Shown: in pieces, positions 1 through 14,665 of the stretch
Numbering within the stretch: position 1 is the stretch's first letter
How the letters are laid out: every line of letters starts with the position of its first letter
Assembly: GCA_023055355.1 (NCBI GenBank)
Contig: JALJCS010000037.1
Span: 4,650,001 to 4,714,000, forward strand
Reading direction: 5' to 3'
Source of the DNA: Agelaius tricolor
Lineage: Eukaryota; Chordata; Aves; Passeriformes; Icteridae
Length of the DNA stretch: 64,000 nucleotides
Translations under genes and position numbers: made by a program
Notes under the pieces: model-generated
The model's input: only the letters and a program-made list of their open reading frames with translations
What the model was told of the DNA's origin: nothing
Databases searched by the model: none

Positions 1-25
1 AAGCCACCACTGAGGTGACACCTGG

Positions 26-31
26 TTTATT
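26..31 (-). terminator. Candidate poly(A) signal for the LRRC26-like gene
   Basis: AATAAA on the minus strand, the first canonical signal downstream of the stop codon at 1537-1539. It is 1.5 kb from the stop and near the window edge, so the assignment is weak. Confidence 0.3.
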
Positions 32-779
32 CATGTGTGATTCACTGAACCCTTGCCAAGAGCCTGCTGAAGGATGCATTGACTCCTGCCACAGCCCTGG
101 CAGGTCCCAGCTCTTGCATGGGCAGGAAATGGAGTGGACAAGGCTGGTGGTCACAGCATCTCATTGTGGCTCTGATCATCTCGCAGTGGGCAAGAGGTCA
201 GGCCAAAAAGGGCTTTTGTTTCTCCATGAAAGGTGTTTTTGTCACCCCAGCTTGTGGCTTTCTCGTGGAGCTCAGCTCTGGATCCTTCCAGGCTATCTCC
301 CAGCACGCTCACTAAGCATTTCCAGCAGCATTTCCACAGGAAAAAGGAGGGAGCAGGTCAGGGAGGTGCAGGGGCAGCCCCAGCCCCAATTTGTGGGTGA
401 TGGGGGGTGAGGCAGCAGCCAGGGCTGCTGTAAAGGGCCCCTGTAAAGGGCTTATTTGTCCCCACTCCCAACACTGAGCTAACCCCACACCTTGGCTGGG
501 GATGAGCTGTAGCCTAGGGAAAAGCTATTGAGGGAGAAACCACTGTAGCCTCCCCCATCCTTTGGCAGCTGCCCTGCCCAACCACAGCAGTGGCAGCTCA
601 AGGCTCTTCCTGGCCCTCACCCTAAACTTCAGCCTCACCCTAGACCTTGGTTGTTGGCTGAGCCGTCTCAGCACCAGCATTCCAGACTCAATGGAAAAAA
701 ACTATCAAAAGGAGCGTTTTGCAGCCAGCCCTGTCCTTGGGCAGAACTCTAACAGGCCTGGGGTGGTCTGACAGCCCCA

Positions 780-1200
780 CGGAGGCTTTGGAATGCTCCA
801 AACTATGTAGAGACCTCCAGGTGCACCAAAAGGCACAGACAGCTCTGGGGTACCCTAAAAGGAAAACAGTGCCTGCCAGGACATGGAGGCCAAACATGGC
901 ATTTAGGTGCAGGAAAAGCCAACTCAAGGAGTTCTGAGGGCACAGAAAAAAAGCACTGAGGCTTCTGGGGTCACTGAAGGCAGTCAGAGGGTGCAGGGGG
1001 CACCAAAAAGCCCAAGGAGCAAACTGAAAGGCACACAGAGGCTCCTGGGCTGCACCAAAAGGCAAATGGTGACTCCTGGGGTGGCCTGAAAGGCACCAAG
1101 AGAATGTGGTGTGTCATGGGATGCGCACAGGGACTCCCAGGCTGCACCTAAAGGCACAATGAGGCATGTGGGGCATCCTAAATGCACACTGAGGGACTGG
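780..1200. repeat. Degenerate minisatellite, about 31-bp period
   Basis: Diverged copies of a unit containing GCACCAAAAGGCA followed by a CTCCTGGGGT-type segment recur at roughly 30-32 bp spacing; the best-preserved copies start near 1042, 1074 and 1134. Both strands are partly open, but the open frames follow the repeat and look non-coding. Confidence 0.55.
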
Positions 1201-1536
1201 GCAGCACAGGGGGCAGGACAAGGGGAGAAGGATCACCTGGATGCCCCCAGGAAGGGGATATGCAGATCTGAGGGTGGCCTTGGGGAGCCTCCCAAAACAT
1301 TGAGAGCATTTTTGGTCAGCCCATGCCCCTGCAGGGAGCTGTGTTGGAGGCTGCTCCTCCCTGGCAGAGGCACTTGGCACCATCTTGGGGAACTCTGAGA
1401 GAACCCAGAGCGACTCCAGGAACAGAACTTCCTCTGGCTGCTCCACAGGGATGAGTTTGCAGCAGGTGGGTGCGGGCAGCTGGAGAGGGGCAGGGATGGA
1501 GCCCAGGATGGCCAGGGCAGGGCCTGGCTGGGCCCC

Positions 1537-3275
1537 TCAGTGCACCCTGCAGATGTGGGGTCTCCTCCAGCAGTGGGACTCCCGGCGCAGGCTGTGGTAG
1601 AACACGACCAGGGAGCCCAGGAAGGTGCAGAAGAAGATGCTGGCCAGGAAGGAGAAGGGCCCGATGGTGAAGAAGGCGATGTAGTGCTGGGGGGACAGGG
1701 AGGTGTCCTGGCACTGCCTGAAGGACTCGTCCCCAAAGGCCATGATCGGATACTTGTTCAGCTGCTCTGGAACTCTGCAGAGGAGCAAACTCTTCTCTGG
1801 AAGAGAGAGAGAAGCAGTGCTGGAGGGCACACTGGGCAGCTGGGAAAGGCAGGGGCCAATGACAGGGGGATGGCAGATCTGCATGGGACAGATGGCACCA
1901 GGGCAGGAGGACAGGGGCCAGCATCACCCGTGTCAGGGTGCAAAGAAGGGGAACAGTGAGCTTCAGGAGTCACCTGTGTGGGATGGGATGGGATGGGATG
2001 GGATGGGATGGGATGGGATGGGATGGGAGGTGAGCACAGTGCTGGAGGGGGCATAGGAAGATGGGTTTGGGCAGGAGGGCAGGTGGGGCAGGCAAAGGGG
2101 AGGGACTGGCTCCCAGAAGACAGATGTGGGGAGCAGTGAGCAGCCAGCCTGGAGATGCCACAGAAGGTCCCAACCAGAACAAGTGCAGTCACACATCCGA
2201 GCTGGAAGCGAGCAGGAGGGGGCAGCAGTGGTAGGAGAGACTTTGCTGGCAGAGCTGTCTTTCAGTGGGGCTCGTAGGGGAAGAAATGCAGGATCAGAAG
2301 CAGGTTGATGAAGGCTTTGGGGAAGGGGCTGAAAGCATTGCATCCTGGATGAACCAGTGGTGATGTGCACCCTGACACACGGGCTCCACTTGCCCCCCTA
2401 GGTGCCATGTGGCAGGACTGGTGCCACTGCTGGGGCCAGCACTGGGTGCCTGTCCCTGGGGCATTGCACAGCCCTCCTTTGCAGGCAATCCCTGCTGCTG
2501 ACCAGAACCAAAATGTGGGCACCGAGACCCAGCGGTGTATCCACCCAAGCAGACACAGGAGCTGGCATGACCTAAGGACAACTTTGGGGACCCTCACCCC
2601 AAGGGCACTGACCACTCAAGCCCCCAGCCAGCTGGCAGCCAGGGTGCTGGGTCTGCCTCAGCCCTGGCAGGGTGAGCAGGCAGCATGGAGTGGGCAGGGG
2701 GCTTGGGGACAGCGCTCTGGGCACTCACCTCGCACTTTGTCCCTGTTGTGGCTGAGCCAGCGCCAGAGGGGCAGGATGCTGCAGCTGCACACCCAGGGGT
2801 TGTCCTGCAGGAGAAGTGCCTGGAGCCGGGGCAAGGCTCCCGGCACGCCGGGCTCCAGCTGCCCCAGCCTGTTGTTGCCCAGGTTGAGCGTGGCCAGGCT
2901 GGTGAGGGGCCGGAAGGTGTCGGGGGTGAGCACGCTGAGGTGGTTGTGGCTCAGGTCCAGCTCCTGCAGCGCCCCGAGCCCCAGCAGCGCCTGAGGGTGG
3001 ATCAGCTCCAGGCGGTTGTGGGCCAGGCTGAGCAGCCGCAGCCCCGGCAGCGGAGGGAAGGAGCGGGGTCCCAGCACGATGATGAAGTTGTAGGCCAGCC
3101 ACAGGGTGCTGGTGTTGGCCGAGAGGCTCCAGGGCACCTCGAGGAGGCCCCGCTCGCTGCAGTCCGCCTCTCCTGGGGAGCAGCGGCAGGCGGCCGGGCA
3201 GGCGACCGAGGCCGGCGGGCACAGGAGCAGCAGCAGCAGGCCCAGCACGGAGCCGGGGAGCCTCCAGCAGCCCAT
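1537..3275 (-). CDS. LRRC26: LRRC26-like leucine-rich-repeat membrane protein (BK channel gamma-subunit family), two exons
   Basis: Coding exons 3275-2729 and 1796-1537 (minus), joined by a GT-AG intron in continuous frame; 268 residues. The layout is a signal peptide (about 1-25), a cysteine-rich LRRNT cap (C26, C30, C32, C39), about four to five LRRs (55-155), an LRRCT cap beginning with NPWVCSC near 159, and one membrane segment (about 222-248). A basic tail of about 20 residues ends at residue 268. This is the plan of LRRC26/38/52/55, auxiliary subunits that shift voltage gating of large-conductance potassium channels at the plasma membrane. The cysteine spacing before the membrane segment and the -IGPFSF- segment resemble LRRC26 more than LRRC52 as I remember them, and this chromosomal neighbourhood also suits LRRC26. 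The cytoplasmic tail is shorter than the roughly 334-residue human protein would predict. Family membership is secure; the exact paralogue is less so. Confidence 0.75.
1980..2029 (+). repeat. (GGGAT)n pentanucleotide microsatellite
   Basis: About ten perfect tandem copies of GGGAT inside the single intron (1797-2728) of the LRRC26-like gene. The G-run strand is the non-template strand relative to the gene, which is transcribed on minus. Confidence 0.95.
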
Positions 3276-6200
3276 GGCTGCCCCCGAGGCACAGAGGGCT
3301 CCCTGCCCCCTCGGACAGGCTCCCTAGAGCCCCAGGCCTTGCCCAGCCCCCCGACCCTGCCCGGTGCCCTCGGCTGAGCCCGGTGGCGCTGGCTGGAGGG
3401 GCCGGGCGGTGCTCGGCTCCCGGCTGCCACTCGCATTCATCCCCTGCTCACCCGGCTGCAAACCTGGATGGGGCTCTGCTCCCGGACCCGGTTTTCCTCG
3501 GGGTGGAGCTGCACTTTTTTCAGCAAATATTTTTGCTGTGATGCTTGCCCTGCAAGGTGTGGAACCGTGCCCACGTCCCTCCCTCCCCCAGGCACCGCTC
3601 CAGCCAGGTAAGCAGCCAGCTCTGCGTGGCCTGGGATTAACTGCTTGTGTGTGCTGCTGGCTGGAGAGCTGGAAATCAGCAAATCCAGATCCATCTCTAA
3701 GCCTCCATCCTCCCCAGAGGCATCCCCCAGGACATGCTGCCTCAACACCAGAGGAGTGTATGGGCCCAGGACCCCCATAAGTGGCTGAGTAACCAGGAAA
3801 AAACATAACTGAGACAAAATCGTGTCATTTGCAGGTCTTAGCCCATGTTAAGTGCTGTCCCACCACATCCAGGGGCCCTCAGTGGGGAGCTGTGCTGGGA
3901 ACCATGGCCCACCCTGCTGAGCCCAGCCCTCGCCCAAGCCCTGTCTGCCCTGCAGGAGACCACCAGCCCTGCCAGCATGAGGCGGGCTGGGATTACATCC
4001 CATGGGCACCTTCCTCCTTCCCAGAAGGGGAACAGTCCGTGTGCACACGCAGGGTTACGCAGGAGCCCCCAATGAGAAGCATGGCATAGGTGACCTTGCT
4101 GGGCTGCAGCCACCCAAAACTGGTTTGCCCTCCCCCCAGCATGGCAGTGCCAGTTCCATAGGGCTCAAAGTTCTTCCTCCACCCTGTTTACACCCTCTCC
4201 GCTCCAAAGCCACCCAAAGCCTGGCTGCTGAAGGCTGGGCGGGTGTCACCTCCCAGTGCCACTGCCCCTGGCAGAGCTCAGTGGGGACTGGGCCACCAAG
4301 GGACATGGCTGGCAGCACCTCATCCCACTTAGAGCCAGAGGAGGGGCCCAGAGCAGGGACACTGTCCCCACTCACACCCAGCAGGACCCCAGTGGCCATG
4401 GTCCCAGAGGAATCCCTGTCCCTCTGCCCCATGGCCAAGGGGCTGGATGGGCAGCAAGGCAGGGAGGGCACAGTTGCACCCCAGGCCAAGGCCAGAATGT
4501 TCCCAAATCTGGGACAGAAGCAGCAGGCAGAGGGTTTATTAATAGCATCCCGAGGAGCTTTGGTTTGTTTATTTATCCTGCAGCAAACTCGCTTTGCTGC
4601 ATTAATCCCCATCTGGAAATAATTCAGAGGAATCCTCCAGCCCAGCCCAGCCCCAGGGCAAGGGCACAAACCCAGTGCCATGTGAGGCTGCAGCCCCAGC
4701 TCATCCCATTCGCAGCCACAGGCTATATGGAGACCTGAATTTTGAGGGAGTCCTGTCCCAAAATGCTCTTCCTCCCCAGGACCTTCATTGCCACAGGTGA
4801 GAAGTGCAACATTCATGCCAAAAGTAACTCAAACCTCTATTAAAAGCAAGGTAATTCCCAGCTTTTGTGCACAAAGAGCCCAGGAGGCTGAAAAGCCTGA
4901 AAACTCAGCTCCTCTGGAAGCCCCTTGCTGTCACCCTGATGGGACGTGGCAGGAGAGCTGTTCCTGCCAGGGACATGGCCAGACATCATCCCATGCTCGT
5001 GCCTGGTGCCACTCCTGTTCTCCATCCACTGGCTGCACCGTGCTGCCATGGCAGGTTGGGGACACGTGGGGTCCTGTACCCCAGCGGTGCCACCACTGCC
5101 CTTTTCCACCTGCTGGGGTCCCTTGCACTGCCCCTTCCTGGAGCATGGGGACCCAGGAGCACGCAGGAGGAGCCCAGGCCCCTGTCCCCAGCCAGAGCAG
5201 TGCCCACCAGTGCCCTGCTCCCCCTCCACGATGCCCCTTCCTGAGGTTCTGGGCTCCACATGGAATGTGGCAGGACAGGCTGCTCCGAGCAGCTGCTCTG
5301 CCAGGCCAGCTCGGGTGCCTGTGCCAGGGGAGGAGCCCCCAGGGCACAGCACTGGGCACTGGCCCTGCTCTGCCCGAGTGCCAAATCAGGGCGTGCAGCC
5401 AGCGTGCCAAAAGCATTCCCAGAGTGGTGGAAGGGATGATCCCCTCCTTCAGGGACTGGCTGGGAGCAGGGGGACATCCACGGAGGAAGGAAGCAAGGGC
5501 CAAGCCCCCCAGAGGGGCTCTGGTGCTGGGGGGAGGCAGGGAAGCAGGGACATGGGTGTGGGACAGACAGCCATGGGTTTGGTCACCCAGCACTGCGGGA
5601 CCCAAAGGTGCTGGGCTGAGCACAGAGCTGCTGGCACCTCTGCAGGGAGGGACAGGCCCTTCCCTACACTCTTCCCAGCACCCACTGCTGAGTCTTTGGG
5701 GAGAAATGGAGATGGGGAGGTGCATTAGCACTCAGTGATAGCTCTTATCCATTCCTTGAAGGCTTTAATTTCTCACACATTCCCAGGTAATTAAAGGTCC
5801 AAGGCAGGACTCACATGGAATTTCTGAACCATCTGCCCTGGGGCACCCCAGGTTTGTTCTTCTGGGAACACCTCAGCTGGGACTGTTTTATGGCAGGTGA
5901 CATCAAGTGGCAGAATTGTGCATGTGCTCTGTGCAGGGGTGCTGTCCATGGCTGATGGAATCCTCTGGCTGCAGCCCTGGCCCCAGCACAGGGAATATCC
6001 AAGCACCAGGACTGTCCAGGGGACACAAGGTCCCTGCCAGCCCCAGGGAGGCACAGGCTGGGGTCCCCTGCTGAGCCCTGAGGGGGTTCCTGGTGTTGGG
6101 CTTTTGCAAGAGCTCATAAACCACATGGAAAACAGATGCAGAAAATGAGCCCTGAGGAAGAACTGCAAGAGCTGCCCAGGCAACACCAAGCCCTGGCCAA

Positions 6201-6690
6201 GAGCTGTTTCAGTATCACCCTATGCAGCCCAGTGCTTCCAGTTTGGCCCCTGTTAACCCAGACCAGCTGCCTGGGCTCTTGTCCTTGCACCCTGGTGTGG
6301 AGTCAGGCAGGGAAAGCAGGGAAAGCCATGCAGGCAGCAGGGCACAACTGGAAAAACAGCAGGGTTTGTGTGTGTGTGTGTGAGGAAAGGGTCAGGCAGG
6401 AAAAGCCAAACCTGGCATGAGCCACAGAGCACGAGGCCAAGCAGGAGCTTCTTGAGCTCAGCTCTCCTCCCACAGCAGAGCAACATCCGAGGTTTCCTAA
6501 CAACTCTGAAAACCTCAATTTCAACCGTCCTACTATCCCAATGCCAAAATTTTTCATGCAGTTGACCGGGAGAGCAAACACTCCCAGCACAGCAACCCAG
6601 CCGGGCAGGTCACTTCTCCCCCACCCGCCACAGGCAGGGCTTGCCCTGGGCCAGGATTGCCAGCAAACAGGACCAGGATGTGCAGCCCAG
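3276..6690. other. Intergenic: LRRC26-like 5' flank to RNF224 3' end
   Basis: The first few hundred bases upstream of the LRRC26-like start codon (3276-3500) are GC-rich and probably hold its promoter. A short GT run lies at about 6367-6384. I see no conserved coding segment; the open frames are GC-driven and overlap one another on both strands. Confidence 0.5.
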
Positions 6691-6705
6691 CAGGACCAAA
6701 GTGTC

Positions 6706-6711
6706 TTTATT
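6706..6711 (-). terminator. RNF224: RNF224 poly(A) signal
   Basis: AATAAA on the minus strand, 378 bases downstream of the RNF224 stop codon and the first canonical signal after it. It implies a compact 3' UTR of about 400 bases. Confidence 0.6.
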
Positions 6712-7088
6712 AGACCTGGAGCTCTCAGGGTGCTGGACACAGCCCATGGCGTTGCTGTGCCAGGCCCCTGACCCCTGCCAGGCGGTGCTCGGTGCCACTG
6801 TCCTTGCTGCAGAGCCACATGCTTGGGGGAACAGAGCATGGGCCAGGCTGTGCTCAGGGGCCAGGGAACGTCTGTGATGGCTGGACCGGGTTTCTGAGTC
6901 ATCAGCAGGGCAGACGGGCAGGATGAGGGGGTGGTAGCATCCTGATCCCCCACTGCTGCTCCCCAAATCCGGACAGGATGGGCAGGAAAGCCCTGCCCAG
7001 GCTGAAGCTCTTCCTGGGCTGCCAGCACAGCCCCAGCACTGCAGTCCCCAGTGGGTCCCAGAAGCAGTCTCAGGCCGGCCCCTGGTGC

Positions 7089-10247
<3,159 letters not shown>

Positions 10248-10610
10248 GAATCACAGATCCATTAAGGCTGGGAAATATCTTTTAAATCATCAAGTCAAAT
10301 ATCAACCCAGCAGTACCACGTTCACCACTAGCCTATGTCCCCAAGTGCCACATCGACTCATTTTTTGAACACTTCCAGGGATGGTGACTCCACCACGGCC
10401 CTGGGCAGCCTGTGCCAGGGCTTTACAGCCCTTTCAGTAAAACATTTTTTCCGAATATCCAACGTATCCCCTGGCACAACCTGAGGCTGTTTCCTCTTGT
10501 CCCATCACTTGTTACTCGGGAAAAGAGACCAGCCTTCACCTCCCGACAGCTTCTTCCAGGGAGCTATGTGGAGCAATAAGGTCTCTCTTCAGGGAAGGCA
10601 GATCTGGAAT
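10248..10610 (-). mobile_element. CR1 LINE 3' fragment
   Basis: On the minus strand the sequence runs from the CR1 3' coding/UTR region to a tail like ATGGATCTGTGATTC at about 10,248. Hallmarks of avian CR1 are visible as reverse complements: the tract around 10,375-10,425 (GGTGACTCCACCACGG, CTGGGCAGCCTGTGCC) and the segment before the tail. It is 5'-truncated, as nearly all CR1 copies are. The inner boundary is approximate. Confidence 0.88.
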
Positions 10611-10849
10611 CAGCAGCAACACACATGGATGGGAAACGTGTTTCCCTGTTCCCAGGATCATCCGCGGCTTGCAGGGACCTTCGGCCCCGTGACAGGGAGC
10701 GGCACTCTCAGGGAGAGCAAAGGTCTGATGGGGATGAGCCGGAGCCCTGCACCGCCACCCACGCTCCAGAGGCAGGAGGTGGCACTCGCCCAGCACAACC
10801 CTGGGCACACGCGGGCACCTTGGGAGGGTGGACACAGCCGGGGAGCGCC

Positions 10850-11320
10850 CATGGGACTCTGCGGCAGCTGCCCGGCTCATCAGAGCCCTGCCCGGTCCGG
10901 GGCCGCAGCCTCACCGTGCCCCGCTCACCCCCGCTCCCGCTGCTGAATCATTGCCCGCCGGTCTGCGGGCGGTGCCGGCCGCTCCCGCCGCGTGTGCCAT
11001 CGCCCCGGGGCTGGGCAGAGCCAAGGGCAGCGGTGACACACGGCAGATGTGGCACCTGCCCTGCCCGCCCCTGCCCTGCCCTGCCCCGCCGAGCTCCCGG
11101 CCCGCTCGTACCGGCCGCTGTGGCCCCGGGCTGTGCCCAGGCACCGCACGCCCTGGGGACACTTTTCTGTCCCCGGGCTGTGCCCAGGCACCGCACACCC
11201 TTTTCTGTGCCCGGGCCGTGCGTGTCCCGCAGCGCCCGGGCAGCCCCGCCCACGGGCTCGGCCGTGCGGTGTCCCCTGCCCGCCGCACGCACGGGGCAGG
11301 GCTGGCGATACCAAAGCAAA
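10850..11320. promoter_or_regulatory. CpG-rich island, possible RNF224 promoter
   Basis: CpG-dense segment between the CR1 fragment and the CYSRT1 3' end. A good minus-strand donor (GTGAG at 10928-10924) could end a non-coding first exon at 10929 that splices to RNF224 at 7596. The CpG density is visible in the sequence; the assignment to RNF224 is inference. Confidence 0.35.
11122..11222. repeat. Imperfect tandem duplication, about 47-bp unit
   Basis: The block GGGCTGTGCCCAGGCACCGC followed by a CCC...TTTTCTGT segment occurs twice, with a third partial copy. It lies inside the CpG-rich island. Confidence 0.7.
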
Positions 11321-11935
11321 CAAGGGATGGATCTGCCCGTCCCCACTGCGCTCTGGGCAGGGAGAACAAGGGAGCTCCTTGTGCAGGGCGGGCACCGTGT
11401 GGCTGTGTCCCTGCCAGCCGCACACCCCGGTCCCACCACCCCGGCATCTGCACCGGGCAGGGGGGACGGCACGGGGGGGCAAAGCTCTGCCAGGCCACGG
11501 CCACCCCAGCCCAGAATATCCCGGAATGGGGGTGGGATTGCAAGGGTGATGGGCTCCCAGGCCATGGCAGACTCCTGGGGTGGGCTCCCAGGCACTGGGG
11601 GCTTCCCGTGGGATCTGTGTGCTGGCACCCCAGCACTGCTGGCACCCAGTGCTCCTGGGGCCTCAGTGCAGCTGGGCTCCAAGCAGGGGGGGATTCCGAG
11701 CCATGGTGGGCTCCCATTGCTGAGGGACTCCCAGGGGGTCACAGCCAGCCTGGACAGTGTCCTGGAGCCCACCCAGCTGCCCAGCCAGGAACTTCCCTTT
11801 GCCAGGCCCTTCCTCAGCCTCTTCCAAAGACTCACAAAGTCTTTCCAGACAGGACAGTCATCCAGCTTGGCAGGGCTGGGCTGAGCACCAGCCAGTGTCC
11901 CAGACAGGCAGGAGCAGCCTGTACTGGGAACGCCT

Positions 11936-12022
11936 GGGCACTGCTGGACCCAGGCTGGCACTGCTGGACCCAGGCTGGCACTGCTGGACCTGGGCTGGCA
12001 CTGCTGGACCTGGGCTGGCAGT
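11936..12022. repeat. 20-bp minisatellite, four copies
   Basis: Four head-to-tail copies of CACTGCTGGACCCAGGCTGG, the later ones carrying a CC-to-TG change. It lies just beyond the CYSRT1 poly(A) signal. Non-coding. Confidence 0.9.
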
Positions 12023-12222
12023 GGGGCACCAGGCAGCAGCCAAAGAGCTCAGTGTGAGCTGCTGCTGTCACGAGTCATCAGGGCAACAGTTAAGCCTGGT
12101 TTGGAGGCTTTAGAGCTGCCCCTACACACCCACCAGGGAAAGCAAGAAATGACACAGGAATCCCAGAAAAGCCTGGGTGGAGGGAAGAGGCACACCTTGG
12201 CAGGGCAGGAGAGGGCTGTAAT

Positions 12223-12228
12223 TTTATT
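12223..12228 (-). terminator. CYSRT1: CYSRT1 poly(A) signal
   Basis: AATAAA on the minus strand, about 1.1 kb past the CYSRT1 stop codon. It is the first canonical signal after the stop and so predicts a 3' UTR of about 1.1 kb (12,200-13,349). Confidence 0.55.
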
Positions 12229-13349
12229 TGCAGCAGCCTGAAGTCATCTGCAAACACAGGCACTCCTCCCAAGCCCCGGTCCCACAGAGCAGGCAGTCCT
12301 GCAGCAGCCAGGGAGCAGAGCAGCCCCAGGGAGGGCTGCCAGCACCAGGGAGGGACGTCAGCAGCACGGCGGGACATCAGCACAACAGCGGGCTTGTTCC
12401 AGGTCGATGGCAGCAGCCCCAGCCCAAAGCCCAGCCTGGAGGAGCTCCAGCACACGGGGAAGAGCCAGCGGCTCCTCCCCCCTTCCTCCAGTCCCTGGGA
12501 GCTGCAAAGGCCAATGCTGGGCCTCTGCCTCCCCAGCAAGGTGCCCGAGCGCTGCCCCACTGCTGGAGCTGGGCCAGCCCTCTGAGCTGGACCTGTCTCT
12601 GGGATGCAGATGGGACAAGAGGTTGTGCCCAGCACCCCGCAAGCCTGGCTGGAGGAACAGAATGGGGCTGGGAGTTTTCTGGCACCGGGATGTTAATGCC
12701 CACATCCATGCTGTGCCATCAGGTGCTGCCCTGGAGCACGGCCCAGCACTCTGCCATGCTTTGGCTGTCTGTCTCTCCTGTTTCCATCGCTCTGCCCCAT
12801 GGGCAGTGTGGTGAGGAGGAGCAGGATCCAGATGGAGTTTGGTGCAGGGGGCCAGCAGCACCCCTGTGATGCTGTGGGAGGGGGGACGCTCACTTCTGGG
12901 CAGGTGGGTCCCTGTGCCAGCTGGAGGCTTGTCCCTGGCTCCTCTCCACTGCTCCAGGACAGTGATGATGATGTCCTCCTCTGCCACACACAGGGCTGCC
13001 AGCATCCAAACCCAGCCTCGAGCACTGGGCACTGCCTGCCCCTTGCCAGGGTGGAGTTCCCAGCACAAGGATGCTGCCAGGGGCTCAGTGCAGGGTCACA
13101 GGCGCAGTGCTGCCCCTTCTCCAGTGCAGTCACTTCTTGGTGACACCTGTCCTGGCACACATCGTCCTTATGGCCCATCTGGCAGGTGCCCATCACCAGC
13201 ACATCTGGCTGCAGAGTTCACAAGTAAAAAGCAACGTCAGTCCAGCCTGTGCCAGCTCTGCCAGGGGTGCCCAGGCCAGCAGCCATGTCCCTGTGGGGTC
13301 CCCTGGCCCCATCCCATAGTCACGCATCCCATGTGTGCAGGGAGGGCCC

Positions 13350-13733
13350 TTAGGAGATGACACAGCAGCACTTTGGGCAGCAGGAGCAGCACCTGCAGCA
13401 GCCACATCGCCTGCCAGCCCCCTGCTCCTGGCCCTTGGGTGGCTTGTCCAGGGTCACGGAGTAGAAGGAGGCAGATGAGTCCCCATTGGGCATCCTCAGG
13501 CTGGCATAGGGGTTGTAGGGACGGGACCAGGACTTGTCGGTGGAGATGGCGGGGCTGTTGTAGCCATTGGCAAGCTCTGTGTGCCCCCCGGTGCCGTAGG
13601 AGGGCACGGCCACAGGGTTGGCGATGACGGTGGGCTCATCTCTCAGGTAGCGAGTGATGAAGCTCTGCTGGAACTGCTCCCGCGGGATGTTGACGCTGGC
13701 GTAGGGGTTCTGCACGGTGACTCCCCGATCCAT
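13350..13733 (-). CDS. CYSRT1: CYSRT1, cysteine-rich tail protein 1
   Basis: 127 residues in one coding exon (human about 144). The protein carries two copies of an NPYAS motif (residues 9-13 and 74-78). Its C-terminal tail has ten cysteines between residues 110 and 124 and ends CVIS. The paired NPYA-type motif and the Cys tail with terminal CVIS match mammalian CYSRT1. In mammals it is linked to skin barrier/cornified tissue; I infer the same broad context only. CVIS is a good CaaX farnesylation box, and the surrounding cysteines are candidate palmitoylation sites, so membrane attachment is likely. The ATG at 13733 lies four bases after an acceptor CAG at 13738-13740; an upstream non-coding exon with a GTGAG donor ends at 14266. 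Confidence 0.92.
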   Translation of the reverse strand: MDRGVTVQNPYASVNIPREQFQQSFITRYLRDEPTVIANPVAVPSYGTGGHTELANGYNSPAISTDKSWSRPYNPYASLRMPNGDSSASFYSVTLDKPPKGQEQGAGRRCGCCRCCSCCPKCCCVIS

Positions 13734-14257
13734 GTCCCTGCCCCTTGTCAGACACGTGGCACTGCCCACCCCTGCGGGACAGAGCCCCTGCCACCCCGGG
13801 GTGCTCTCACAGCAGGGGAGGGACCCCCGGCAGACCCCCCTGGTTTGGGGGTCTGTGCTCCCCACTCCCTGCCCGCCCCAAGGGACCCCCACAAGGTACA
13901 CGTGGACCCACCAGAGCCGGGAGGGGAGGCAGGAGCGGGGGTGCAGGGGGTGAGCAGGGCACGGGGGGGCAGGAGGGGAGGCTGAGTGGGGAAAGAGTGC
14001 GGGGCAGTGGGGTGGGGATCTCTAGGGGGACACAGAGCAGGACGGAAAAAGTGGGGAGAGGAGCGGGAGGAAAGGGGGTGCAGGGGAGTGGAAAGGCAGA
14101 GGGAAGATGGGACAGGACGGGGACAGTTGGGATAGGGGCTGGGGACGGGGCAGGCGGTGGGAGATGGGGAATCGGGGCGGGGGGCGCAGAGGAAGGAGGA
14201 GGGCAGGCAGGGGAAGGGGCGCAGGGGGAGCAGGCAGGGCACGGGCAGCGATCCCCG

Positions 14258-14420
14258 GGACTCACCGAGCGCGGCTCCGGCCGCTGCGGGGCCGCTCTGC
14301 CCCGGCTGCGCTTCCTCCTGCACGGACCGCCCCGAGCGGCTCCGCCCCGAGCGACCGACAGACAGACGGACCGGCCCCGCAGACAGACAGACCGGCCCCG
14401 AGAGAACGGGGCAGGAACAC
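14258..14420 (-). promoter_or_regulatory. CYSRT1: CYSRT1 first non-coding exon and promoter region
   Basis: A minus-strand donor (exon end at 14266, GTGAG at 14265-14261) sits in a CpG-rich block that carries CAGACAGA-type short repeats at 14,355-14,400. It is well placed for the first exon of CYSRT1, giving an intron of about 520 bases to the coding exon. The transcription start is not identifiable by eye. Confidence 0.5.
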
Positions 14421-14484
14421 CCCACAGCCAGCACCCGCCCACCGGCCAACCCCAGCACCAACCACCAGCCCAGCCCATGGACAG

Positions 14485-14665
14485 CGGCACAGGGCAGGGG
14501 CACAGGGAACTGGGCACCGGACAGTGAGCATAGGGAACTGGGCACTGGGCACTGGGCACTGGACAGTGGACAGTGGGCAAAGGGAACTGGGTGCTGGGCA
14601 GTGGGCACAGGGAACTGGCACTGGGCACAGGGAACTGGGCGCTGGGCAGTGGACATGGACACTGC
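14485..14665. repeat. ACTGGGC-type short tandem repeat tract
   Basis: Irregular tandem arrangement of 7-bp ACTGGGC and related GGCACAGGGA / GGACAGT units directly upstream of the CYSRT1 first exon. Looser CAC/TGG-rich sequence continues to about 15,120. Open frames crossing it are a by-product of the repeat. Confidence 0.8.

Larger units (their letters stand above)
1..1536. other. 3' flank / possible 3' UTR of the LRRC26-like gene
   Basis: No coding region is supported here. The stretch lies downstream of the stop codon of the minus-strand LRRC26-like gene. It contains a degenerate minisatellite (about 780-1200). The only minus-strand AATAAA downstream of the stop is at 26-31 (TTTATT on the plus strand). 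If that is the real poly(A) signal, the 3' UTR would be about 1.5 kb. That is an inference; an earlier non-canonical signal cannot be excluded. Confidence 0.4.

Noticed and set aside
10600..12060. Two 400-codon open frames on the plus strand and matching ones on minus
   Set aside because: They cross a CpG-rich block and two minisatellites, show no domains or splice signals, and are mutually overlapping.
13140..13210. Endothelin-like peptide suggested by a KD-x2-C-x3-C-H pattern
   Set aside because: The spacing before the first cysteine is one residue too long, the aromatic residue before the last cysteine is missing, and there is no prepropeptide context.
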